From DASUSF01 sp036375275 (lineage in GTDB: Bacteria; Pseudomonadota; Alphaproteobacteria; Geminicoccales; Geminicoccaceae), in contig DASUSF010000356.1 in the NCBI GenBank assembly GCA_036375275.1, forward strand, positions 1-11,461: 11,461 bases of DNA. Reading direction: 5' to 3'. The notes under the pieces are model-generated. The model was not told the origin of the DNA, did not search any database, and saw only the letters and a program-made list of their open reading frames with translations. Shown piece by piece: positions 1-7,003 of the stretch. A program made the position numbers and the translations under genes. Numbering within the stretch: the first letter of the stretch is position 1; each line of letters opens with the position of its first letter.

Positions 1-353
1 GGCACGGCGCCGGACACCTCGCCCGGCTCCGGGCGCTCGACCGGGCATACCTCCGCAAGGTGCCGGGCGGGGCGGCCGGGCAGGAGCTGCGCGACGCCTT
101 CACCGCCCACCTCCGCTCGATCGACCAGCGGCTGGTCTGGCGACTGTTCGCGCGCGCCCTCACCCGCGGCCGCCTGCGCCGCGCCCTCGGGCTCGCGCTG
201 CGCAGTCCGGGCGACCTCCGCCTCGTCCTCGAGGGGCTGCTCCGGGAAGGTCCGCCGCATCTGGTCGGCCGCCTCGGCCGGCTCGGTCGCCGGCGTCATC
301 AGCGAGCGGCGCGGCCTGCGCTGGCGCCAGCACCCGCTTCAAATCAAGTTTAA
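1..353 (+). CDS. C-terminal fragment of an unidentified protein, possibly a glycosyltransferase
   Basis: An open frame enters from the left edge (first whole codon at base 3) and stops at TAA 351-353, giving about 116 visible residues. A GTG at 60 could be a start, but the frame is open upstream of it without a break and no good ribosome site precedes it, so I read this as the end of a longer gene. The visible part is rich in Arg, Leu and Ala, is predicted helical, and ends in a loose Ala/Pro/Arg tail. No catalytic motif is visible. It lies just upstream of, and on the same strand as, polysaccharide genes, and Arg/Leu-rich helical tails are common at the C-terminus of family 2 glycosyltransferases, so that is my guess for its class. 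The 190-nt AT-rich gap after it suggests it is not in the same transcript as the next gene. Confidence 0.5.
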   Translation, partial: HGAGHLARLRALDRAYLRKVPGGAAGQELRDAFTAHLRSIDQRLVWRLFARALTRGRLRRALGLALRSPGDLRLVLEGLLREGPPHLVGRLGRLGRRRHQRAARPALAPAPASNQV

Positions 354-403
354 ATATTAACCATGATGTTCGTTAACGCTTCATTGATTTAGCCATACCA
401 ATG

Positions 404-421
404 TATCGAAAATTATCGATA
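404..421. promoter_or_regulatory. Inverted repeat, possible operator
   Basis: Perfect 6-bp arms TATCGA and TCGATA are separated by six A/T bases, in the most AT-rich part of the gap and about 120 nt before the start of the sugar transferase gene. The size and symmetry suit a dimeric DNA-binding regulator. Chance occurrence in AT-rich DNA cannot be ruled out, and I do not recognise the motif as that of a named regulator. Confidence 0.3.
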
Positions 422-531
422 TTAACTTTGCGAACGACCCCCTTCCCGACCTTCAATACGCCGCACTTCGAGTAGAGCCGAGCACGGTCCGCGTCCTGGG
501 CGCGGGCGTGCCGCAGAGCGCGCGACGAGGC

Positions 532-537
532 GGGGAG
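532..537 (+). promoter_or_regulatory. Ribosome binding site that decides the sugar transferase start
   Basis: GGGGAG is placed 6 nt before ATG 544. It supports this start over the in-frame GTG at 508, which would add 12 residues of unusual composition. Confidence 0.6.
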
Positions 538-543
538 TCCACC

Positions 544-2022
544 ATGAAGAGACAGAGTTTCGGGCGAACGCGGCTGTCGCCACAGGGCGCGGAAGGTCTC
601 GTCCCCGTGGTCGATGCACTGGCCATGGGCCTGCTGCTGCTGGTCGCCCGGCCCGCGACCCTGCTTCCCGGCGCGGGTCAGGCGGCGGTGGTGCCGACCG
701 ACGCCTTCACCCTGACCTGGATCCTGAGCGGCGGCCTCGCGGCGCTCGCCCTGCTCGTCTGGAGCCATCACGCCGGCCATTACGACCGGCGGCGGCCTTT
801 CGGCATGGAGCTCTCCGACCTCCTCGGCTGGACGTTCCTGTTCGGCGCGGGCGACGCCGGCCTCTGCCTGATCGGCGGGATCGACCCGCTGCCGCCGCTC
901 GCGATCTGGCTGCTGCTGGCGATCGCGCTGCCCCTGCTGCGCCGGCTGGTGCGCGACCGCCTCGACCGGGTGGGCCTCTGGCAGCGACCGACGGTCGTGG
1001 TCGGAGTCGGCTACAACGCCGAGGTCGCCGCCCGCGCGCTGCTCGCCGAGCCGAGCCTCGGCCTGAGCGTGATCGCGTTCGCCGACCCGGAGGAGAGCCG
1101 GGCCGTGGACCGGGATGCGGTTCGCCCGGCGCCGCGGATGCTCGAGGTGGCGGGCGAGCTGCGCCCCGTCCTGCCGCTGAGCCGGCTGCTGAGCGACGAC
1201 CTGGACGCGAACGGCCCGCACGTCGTGATCGCGCCCGACGCCGCCGAGATGCCGGCCTGCATCGACCTGTTCGAGCGGCTGGCGGCGAGCGATCGGACGG
1301 TCGACTTCTTCCCGCCGCTCGGCCGGCTGCCGGTCGCGGAAGCCCGGCTCGCCCGGCTGGTCGGCGGCGGCGTCGCCTCGATCCGCCTGCGTGAGCGCCT
1401 CTCGACGCCGATCGCGCGGATCTACAAGCGCGGCTTCGACCTCGTCCTCGGCAGCGCGATCTGCCTCGTCCTCGCGCCCGTGTTCCTCGGCATCGCGCTG
1501 ATGATCCTCGCGCTCGACGGGCGTCCGGTGTTCTTCGCCCAGCGGCGGATCGGTCGCAACGGCCGGCCGTTCTCCTGCTTCAAGTTCCGCACCATGGTGC
1601 CCGACGCGCAGCGCCGGCTGCAGGCGCTGCTCGAGAGCGATCCCGCGGCGCGCGCCGAATGGCAGCGCGACCAGAAGCTGCGCCACGACCCCCGGATCAG
1701 CCGGTCCGGCGCCTGGCTCCGGCGGACCAGCCTCGACGAGCTGCCGCAGCTGATCAACGTCATCCGCGGCGAGATGAGCCTGGTCGGGCCGCGCCCGGTG
1801 GTCGAGGACGAGCTCCGCCGCTACGGCGCCCTCGCTCCCTTCTACCTCAAGATCCGCCCCGGCCTGTCCGGGCTCTGGCAGGTGAGCGGGCGCAACGACA
1901 TCGACTACGGGCGCCGGATCGAGCTCGACTGCCGCTACGTGCGCAACTGGTCCCCGCTGTGGGACGTCGCCCTCCTCGTCGCCACCGTGCGCGTCGTGTT
2001 CTCGCGCCGCGGCGCCTACTGA
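544..2022 (+). CDS. Polyprenyl-phosphate sugar-1-phosphate transferase (polyisoprenyl-phosphate hexose-1-phosphate transferase, WbaP/WcaJ/ExoY class)
   Basis: 492 residues. By family, it moves a sugar-1-phosphate from a nucleotide sugar to undecaprenyl phosphate at the inner membrane, the first step of repeat-unit assembly. The N-terminal half shows four hydrophobic segments (about residues 19-35, 55-73, 93-112, 117-132) and then a Rossmann-like CoA_binding_3 region starting near 146. The C-terminal catalytic domain (about 293-492) has its own membrane segment at 300-326 and the family signatures FKFRTM (346-351), DELPQL (398-403, with the Asp-Glu dyad D398/E399), GPRP (415-418) and GLSGLWQVSGR (440-450). 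ATG 544 is chosen because GGGGAG at 532-537 lies 6 nt ahead; an in-frame GTG at 508 has no such site. First gene of the tight operon. The sugar (galactose or glucose) cannot be told from sequence. Confidence 0.95.
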   Translation: MKRQSFGRTRLSPQGAEGLVPVVDALAMGLLLLVARPATLLPGAGQAAVVPTDAFTLTWILSGGLAALALLVWSHHAGHYDRRRPFGMELSDLLGWTFLFGAGDAGLCLIGGIDPLPPLAIWLLLAIALPLLRRLVRDRLDRVGLWQRPTVVVGVGYNAEVAARALLAEPSLGLSVIAFADPEESRAVDRDAVRPAPRMLEVAGELRPVLPLSRLLSDDLDANGPHVVIAPDAAEMPACIDLFERLAASDRTVDFFPPLGRLPVAEARLARLVGGGVASIRLRERLSTPIARIYKRGFDLVLGSAICLVLAPVFLGIALMILALDGRPVFFAQRRIGRNGRPFSCFKFRTMVPDAQRRLQALLESDPAARAEWQRDQKLRHDPRISRSGAWLRRTSLDELPQLINVIRGEMSLVGPRPVVEDELRRYGALAPFYLKIRPGLSGLWQVSGRNDIDYGRRIELDCRYVRNWSPLWDVALLVATVRVVFSRRGAY

Positions 2023-2039
2023 AGCAGGGGCGTCGTCCG

Positions 2040-3257
2040 ATGACCGCGGCCACGCTCTTCGCCCTGGCGGGCCTGACCCTCGCGCTCGCCCTCCACCCCT
2101 TCACCACCTACCCGCTCTCGCTCGCCCTGCTGCGGACGCTCGGCGCCCGGCGTCGGCCGGGCCGGCGGAGCGCGTCGGCGGCCGCCCTTTCGACCACCGC
2201 ACCGAGCTTCTCGCTCCTGGTGTGCGCGCACAACGAGGAGGCGGTGATCCTGGACAAGCTCCGGAACCTCTCCGCCCTGCTCGATCGCGCCCCCGGCGCC
2301 GCCGCCGAGGCGCTGATCTACGTCGACGGGTCGAGCGACCGGACCGCCGAGCTGGCGCGGGCCTGGACCGATCCCCGGGTCCGGACCGTGGTGTCGGCGG
2401 CGCGGACCGGCAAGACCGTCGGCCTGAACCGGCTGGTCGCCCTCGCGGGCGGCGACATCCTGGTGCTGAGCGACGCCAACGTCACGGTCGAGCCGGAAGC
2501 GCTCGGCAAGCTCGCGGCCCGCTTCGCCGACCCGCTCGTCGGTCTCGTCTGCGGCCAGCTCCGCTACGTCAACGGCGAGGTCAACGTGACCGCCCGGAAC
2601 GGCGCCGCGTACTGGCGGCTCGAGGAGACGATCCGCGCGCTGGAGAGCGACACCGGCGGCGCGATCGGCGCCGACGGCTCGCTCTACGCCGTCCGCCGCG
2701 AGCTCTGGCCGAACGTCCCCGACGACCTGATCGACGACTTCTACGTCCCGATGACGGTCCGCTTCCGCGGCCTCGAGGTGATCCATGCGGGCGAGATCGT
2801 CGCCTTCGAGCGGACCACGGAGAGCGGCCGGGACGAGTTCCGCCGCAAGGTGCGGATCGCCTGCCAGGCGTTCAACGTGCACCGCCGGCTCTGGCCGGCG
2901 GTCCGCAAGCTGCCCCTGCTCGATCGCTACAAGTACGTCTCGCACAAGCTCCTGAAGTGGCTGATCGGCTTCCACCTGCTGTTCGCCGGCGGCTTCACGG
3001 CGCTCGCCCTCGGGCTGATCGTCGACCCGGCCCTGGTCGTCGCCGCGAGCCTGCTCGGCAGCCTCCTGGTCGGGCTCAGCACCGCCTGGGGCCATGGCCC
3101 CTTCGCCACCCTCGGCAACGCAGTCTTGATGTTCGCCGCCGTATCTTGGGGCGTCGTCCGGTCGCTGCAGGGTGAGCGCTTCGTCATCTGGCAGCCGGCC
3201 GGGTCGGTGCGCGCGGGACGCGTCCCGCTGATGCCGCCGCCCGGCCGCACGAGCTGA
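2040..3257 (+). CDS. Membrane-anchored family 2 glycosyltransferase
   Basis: 405 residues, GT-A fold. By family it adds a sugar from a nucleotide donor to the lipid-linked repeat unit on the cytoplasmic face of the inner membrane. Visible elements: an N-terminal membrane segment (about 2-25); the nucleotide-binding start with CAHNEE (62-67); VDGSSD (95-100); the DxD-like metal site SDAN (144-147, D145); GADGSLYAVRR around D212; an acidic acceptor/catalytic-base cluster at D228, D229, D232, D233; and three hydrophobic segments in the last 100 residues (from about 307). The processive-enzyme QxxRW motif is not visible; the equivalent stretch reads RRKVRIACQ (268-276). ATG 2040 follows the previous stop by 17 nt, with GCAGGGG at 2024-2030 as ribosome site. 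Donor and linkage are unknown. Confidence 0.93.
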   Translation: MTAATLFALAGLTLALALHPFTTYPLSLALLRTLGARRRPGRRSASAAALSTTAPSFSLLVCAHNEEAVILDKLRNLSALLDRAPGAAAEALIYVDGSSDRTAELARAWTDPRVRTVVSAARTGKTVGLNRLVALAGGDILVLSDANVTVEPEALGKLAARFADPLVGLVCGQLRYVNGEVNVTARNGAAYWRLEETIRALESDTGGAIGADGSLYAVRRELWPNVPDDLIDDFYVPMTVRFRGLEVIHAGEIVAFERTTESGRDEFRRKVRIACQAFNVHRRLWPAVRKLPLLDRYKYVSHKLLKWLIGFHLLFAGGFTALALGLIVDPALVVAASLLGSLLVGLSTAWGHGPFATLGNAVLMFAAVSWGVVRSLQGERFVIWQPAGSVRAGRVPLMPPPGRTS

Positions 3258-3293
3258 ACCAACGCGACCGACCTCGAGTCAAAGGAGCCCTTC

Positions 3294-5600
3294 ATGTCGA
3301 CCCTGCCGGTCCACGCCCCGACGACGCTTCATCCGGCGATGTCCCTGCCGGCGAGCCCGGCGCCGCGGCCGCGGGAGGACGCCCGGACCAGCACCTTCGA
3401 CCTCCGCTTCTTCGGGGGGATCCTGCGCCGCCGGTGGCTGCTGCTGTCGAGCACCGTGCTCGGGATCAGCCTCGCCGCGACCGGGTACGTCATGAGCCAG
3501 GAGCCGGTCTACGCGTCGTCGGTGAAGATCATGATCGGCCTGCCGCAGTCCCCGACGCTCGAGCTCGCCAACCTGGTGAGCGGGCTGCCGGTGACCACCG
3601 AGCGGATCCAGAACGAGATCCAGATCCTGCAGTCGCGCGCGCTCGCCCGCGACGTGGTGCTGGCGACCGGGCTCGACAACCACCCCGACTACAACCCCGC
3701 GATCCGGCGCCCCGGCGAGGAACCCTCCTGGCTGGACCAGCTGAGGGACCGGCTGCCGACCGGCGAGGAGCTGGTCGCGCAGCTCGGGCTCGAGCCCTAT
3801 CTCGGGGCGTGGTTCGGCCGGAGCGAAGGTGGCCAGGCGGCGGCGCACGATCCGCTGACCCGCGTGGTCGACGCCTACCTGTCCGACCTTTCGGTCTGGC
3901 CGGAGGGCCGCTCGCACGTGATCAACGTCGAGTTCGAGGCGAAGGACCCGGTGCTGGCCGCGACCATCGCCAACGCCGCGGCCGAGATCTACATCCAGGA
4001 CCGGCTCGAGGCCAAGCTCGAGGCTGCGCGGCGCGCGGGCGGCTGGCTCGAGCAGCGGATCGAGGGCCTGCGCACGGAGGCCGAGGCCAAGGAGGCCGCG
4101 CTCGAGGCGTACCGGTCGAGCGCCGGCCTCGCCGCCGGGGAGGGGGCCGGGCTGGCGTTCGAGCGGATCAGCGAGCTGAACCGCGAGCTCGCGGTCGCCA
4201 AGGCGGCCGAGGTCGAGGCGGAAGCGCACTACACCAACGCCCAGGAGACGCTTCGCACCCGAGGCGCCGAGGCCATCCCGGAGGTGCTGAGCTCGCGGAC
4301 CATCCAGGAGCTCAGGGCGGCCGAAGCGGTCGCCGCGGCGACCCGGTCCGAGCTCGGCCTGCAGCTCGGCGTCCGTCACCCGCGGATGATCGACATCAAC
4401 GCGCAGCTCCGGAGCATCCGGGGGGAGATCGCGGCCGAGACCCGGAGAATTCTCGACAGCCTGCGCAGCGCGTACGAGGTCGCGCGCACCCGCTCCGAGC
4501 GGATCGAGAGCGAGATGGCGAGCCTCAGCGCCGAGGTCACCGACCGGAACGAGGCCGAGGCCGGGCTCCGGGTGCTCGAGCGCGAGGCGGAAGCGGCGCA
4601 GGAGGTCTACCGGACCTTCCTCATGCGGGCCAACAGCAGCGGCCAGCAGGAGAGCCTGGAGGCGGCCGAGGGCCGGCTGATCTCGGCCGCGGAGGTCCCG
4701 GTCGCTCCGGACGGTCCGCCGCGCCGGCTCCTCGCCGTGCTCGGCTTCGTCTTCGCCTGCTTCGCCGGCCTCGCGGTGACCCTCGGCCGGGAGATGCTCG
4801 ACCGCCGGTTCCGCACCGCCGATCAGATCCGCGAGCGGCTGAACGTGCCGGTGCTCGGCGTGGTCCCGATGCTCGGCTGCCTGGTCCGGACCCGGATCCC
4901 GCCACAGCACCACATCGCGGAAGGGCCGGACGGAGCTTTCGGGGAGGCGATCCGGGCGCTGCGGACCAGCCTCGCCATGATCGGCACGGCGGGCCCCCCA
5001 CGCTCGGTCCTGATGACCTCGTCCGTCCCCGGCGAGGGCAAGACCACGCTGTCGCTCTCGATCGGCCGGCACAGCGCGCTCTCCGGCATGCGCACGGTGG
5101 TGATCGACTGCGACTTCCGCCGGCCGCGGATCCACGACGGCCTGGGCATCGACAACGGGCCGGGCGTGATCGACTACCTGAGCGGCGCGCCCCTCACCGA
5201 CGTGATCCGGATCGACCAGAGGACCGGCATGCACTTCATCTCGGCCGGGCCGTGGCGGCGGAATGCGCCGGAGCTGCTCCGACATTCCCGGATGGGCGAG
5301 CTGATCAGCATGCTGCAGAGCCGCTACGACCTGGTCCTGATCGACTCGCCGCCGCTGCTGCCGGTTTCCGACGCCGCGGTGATCGCCGGGCTGGCGGAGG
5401 CGGCGCTCCTGGTGGTGGGCTGGCAGAACGCCCGGCCGGAGCTCGCCCGGGCGGCCGCGGAGCGGCTCCGCCAGTCGGCCGGCGGCGCCAGGATCGCGGC
5501 GGTGTTCAACAACGTCGACGTCCACCAGCTCGCCGGCTACGGCTCCGTCGAGGCCGACGTCTACCGGGGTCGCTACGGCGACTATTACGCGGCAGCCTAG
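3294..5600 (+). CDS. Wzz/GNVR chain-length regulator fused to a BY-type tyrosine kinase (ExoP/GumC-like)
   Basis: 768 residues, normal for a one-piece ExoP/GumC protein. Such proteins set polysaccharide chain length and drive export, cycling through tyrosine autophosphorylation. Order: basic/Pro-rich start; membrane segment 1 (about 47-67); periplasmic Wzz domain with a long Glu/Ala/Arg-rich coiled coil (about 235-440); a Pro-rich stretch before membrane segment 2 (about 465-500); then a cytoplasmic kinase with Walker A GEGKTT (580-585, K583), Walker A' IDCDFRRPR (D605, D607) and Walker B LVLIDSPP (680-687, D684). The last 20 residues hold five tyrosines (749, 757, 761, 764, 765), the usual autophosphorylation cluster. 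The ATG is fixed by AAAGGAG at 3281-3287, 6 nt upstream. Third gene of the operon. No matching tyrosine phosphatase is in the window. Confidence 0.95.
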   Translation: MSTLPVHAPTTLHPAMSLPASPAPRPREDARTSTFDLRFFGGILRRRWLLLSSTVLGISLAATGYVMSQEPVYASSVKIMIGLPQSPTLELANLVSGLPVTTERIQNEIQILQSRALARDVVLATGLDNHPDYNPAIRRPGEEPSWLDQLRDRLPTGEELVAQLGLEPYLGAWFGRSEGGQAAAHDPLTRVVDAYLSDLSVWPEGRSHVINVEFEAKDPVLAATIANAAAEIYIQDRLEAKLEAARRAGGWLEQRIEGLRTEAEAKEAALEAYRSSAGLAAGEGAGLAFERISELNRELAVAKAAEVEAEAHYTNAQETLRTRGAEAIPEVLSSRTIQELRAAEAVAAATRSELGLQLGVRHPRMIDINAQLRSIRGEIAAETRRILDSLRSAYEVARTRSERIESEMASLSAEVTDRNEAEAGLRVLEREAEAAQEVYRTFLMRANSSGQQESLEAAEGRLISAAEVPVAPDGPPRRLLAVLGFVFACFAGLAVTLGREMLDRRFRTADQIRERLNVPVLGVVPMLGCLVRTRIPPQHHIAEGPDGAFGEAIRALRTSLAMIGTAGPPRSVLMTSSVPGEGKTTLSLSIGRHSALSGMRTVVIDCDFRRPRIHDGLGIDNGPGVIDYLSGAPLTDVIRIDQRTGMHFISAGPWRRNAPELLRHSRMGELISMLQSRYDLVLIDSPPLLPVSDAAVIAGLAEAALLVVGWQNARPELARAAAERLRQSAGGARIAAVFNNVDVHQLAGYGSVEADVYRGRYGDYYAAA

Positions 5601-5609
5601 GACCCGGCG

Positions 5610-6950
5610 ATGACCAGCGATGCCACGACGGGGGCGGCGCCGCGCGTCGCCTTCTTCGGCCACGACTGCACCGAGCTCACCCTGATCAAGCGGGCGCGCG
5701 CCTTCCGGGCAGCCGGGCTCGAGGTCCGGGGCTTCACCTTCCGGCGCGACAAGCTGAACCGTGCCTATGTGCCGGAGTGGGACGATCTGGATCTCGGCAC
5801 CACGGTCGACCGGCACTACGGCCGACGCCTCCTGAAGCTGATCCGGGCGCTGCCGCGCATCCTGCGCGCCCGACGCCGGCTGAGGGCGTGCGACCTGATC
5901 TACGCCCGCAACATCGACATGGCGGGGCTCGCGCTGGCCGGACGCTGGCTCGCCGGCAGCCGGGCGCCGCTGGTCTACGAGGTCCTCGACGTCCAGCGGG
6001 TGTTCACGAGCAGCGGCCCGGCGGGCGCGCTGTTCCGTTTCCTGGAGCGCCGCGTCCTGGCCCGGACGGATCTGCTGGTGGTCAGCTCCGAGGCCTTCGT
6101 CCGGCGCTATTTCGAGCCGGTGCAGGGCTTCCGGGGCGCCTGGTTCCTGCTCGAGAACAAGATCTTCGGCCTCGATACGGCCTCGATCGCGGCGCGGCCG
6201 AAGCCCGGCCGGCCGGGCGCGCCGCCATGTCCGCCCGGCGCTCCCTGGGTGATCGCCTGGCTCGGCAACCTCCGCTGTCCGCGAAGCCCGCATCTGCTGC
6301 GCGGGCTGGCGCAGGCGCTGGGCGATCGGGTGCAGGTGCACATCCACGGCTTCCCGACCGAGACCGGGCTCGAGCGCTTCATGGAGCTGATCGGCGCGCA
6401 GGCCAACCTGATCTACAAGGGCGAGTACCGCAGTCCCGAGGACCTGCCCCCGATCTACCGCGACGCCCACTTCGCGTGGGCGTTCGACTACCTCGATGCC
6501 GGCAGCAATTCCGACTGGCTGCTGCCCAACCGCCTCTACGAGGCCGGCTTCTTCGGCGTCCCGGCGCTGGCTGCGGCGGGCACCGAGACCGGTCGCCGCG
6601 TCGAGCAGCTGGGCCTCGGCTGGACGGTCGGCGAGCCGGTCGAGGAGACCGTGCCGGCGCTGCTGCGCGGCCTGACCCCCGAGGCGTATCTCGAGCGCCG
6701 CCGCCGCCTGCTCCGCCTGCCGCGCTCGACCTTCCTGGACGAGGGCGACACCGCCCGCCTGGTCGGCATCGTGCTCGGCACGGACACCGACCTCGCCAAC
6801 CCCCTGCTGGCGCCCGGCCTGCTCCGGCCGGCCTCCGGATGGCCCGAAAGCGACGCCGCCAGGCGCCCGATCGTCACCGACGACGCTCGGCGCCCCGCGC
6901 CGGCCGCCTCCGCCCGCCGCACCCCCGCGGCGATCCTGGAGCCGGACTGA
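5610..6950 (+). CDS. GT-B fold glycosyltransferase (GT4-like) of the polysaccharide operon
   Basis: 446 residues. The N-terminal domain opens with a beta strand and FFGHD (15-19), then an IKRARAF helix, a pattern seen in exopolysaccharide glycosyltransferases including, from memory, ExoL-like proteins; I do not assign that symbol. A YEVLD segment in the N-domain and RLYEAGFFGVP (308-318, E311) in the C-domain match the GT-B donor-site region, where a conserved Glu binds the nucleotide sugar. No signal peptide or membrane span is visible, so it should act at the cytoplasmic membrane face. From about residue 395 on, the sequence becomes Pro/Ala/Arg-rich and probably disordered. It starts 9 nt after the kinase stop, with a weak TAGGAC site overlapping that stop, suggesting translational coupling. 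It is the last + strand gene here. Donor and linkage are unknown. Confidence 0.88.
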   Translation: MTSDATTGAAPRVAFFGHDCTELTLIKRARAFRAAGLEVRGFTFRRDKLNRAYVPEWDDLDLGTTVDRHYGRRLLKLIRALPRILRARRRLRACDLIYARNIDMAGLALAGRWLAGSRAPLVYEVLDVQRVFTSSGPAGALFRFLERRVLARTDLLVVSSEAFVRRYFEPVQGFRGAWFLLENKIFGLDTASIAARPKPGRPGAPPCPPGAPWVIAWLGNLRCPRSPHLLRGLAQALGDRVQVHIHGFPTETGLERFMELIGAQANLIYKGEYRSPEDLPPIYRDAHFAWAFDYLDAGSNSDWLLPNRLYEAGFFGVPALAAAGTETGRRVEQLGLGWTVGEPVEETVPALLRGLTPEAYLERRRRLLRLPRSTFLDEGDTARLVGIVLGTDTDLANPLLAPGLLRPASGWPESDAARRPIVTDDARRPAPAASARRTPAAILEPD

Positions 6951-6988
6951 GCGAGCTTCGGGTCCCCGCCCGGCGCCGGGCTCGCCCG
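6951..6988. terminator. GC-rich hairpin between convergent genes, possible bidirectional terminator
   Basis: The 53-nt space between the two convergent stops contains a perfect 14-bp palindrome at 6968-6981 (GCCCGGCGCCGGGC), and a wider stem is possible between GCGAGC 6951-6956 and GCTCGC 6980-6985. There is no T-run on either side, so it is not a classical intrinsic terminator; it could halt opposing polymerases or protect 3' ends. In DNA this GC-rich, such palindromes also arise by chance. Confidence 0.3.
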
Positions 6989-7003
6989 ACGCTGCGCGCG
7001 CCG

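Larger units (their letters stand above)
354..543. promoter_or_regulatory. AT-rich intergenic control region upstream of the polysaccharide operon
   Basis: This 190-nt non-coding gap stands out sharply: a hand count of bases 361-420 gives 21 G/C of 60 (35%), against roughly 70% or more in the genes around it. It holds an inverted repeat at 404-421, a second dyad TTAAC-N10-GTTAA at 357-376, and the octamer ATATTAAC twice in direct orientation (354-361 and 419-426). I could not fix a convincing -35/-10 pair. TTGATT at 384-389 is the best -35-like hexamer but lacks a good -10 at normal spacing. As the only sizeable gap before four tightly packed genes, it most likely carries their promoter and binding sites for regulators. 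The part after about 430 returns to high GC and would be 5' leader. Confidence 0.6.

Noticed and set aside
320..331. Palindrome GCTGGCGCCAGC near the end of the first gene, as a terminator
   Set aside because: It lies within codons, leaves only about four stem pairs once a loop is allowed, and has no adjacent T-run.
342..354. IHF-like site in the AT-rich gap
   Set aside because: The AATCAA half fits the consensus, but the TTR half at the right spacing is missing.
508..543. Upstream GTG start for the sugar transferase
   Set aside because: No ribosome site at a suitable distance; ATG 544 has GGGGAG 6 nt ahead and starts closer to the first membrane segment.
373..1686. A 437-codon frame on the - strand
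   Set aside because: Antisense shadow of the sugar transferase and its leader. Composition is His/Arg/Glu/Gln-rich with no motif, and it would run through the AT-rich control region.
3279..6470. A 1063-codon frame on the - strand
   Set aside because: Antisense shadow of the kinase and GT-B genes, whose own frames carry clear motifs; the product has low-complexity Arg/Asp/Glu/Leu composition and no fold.
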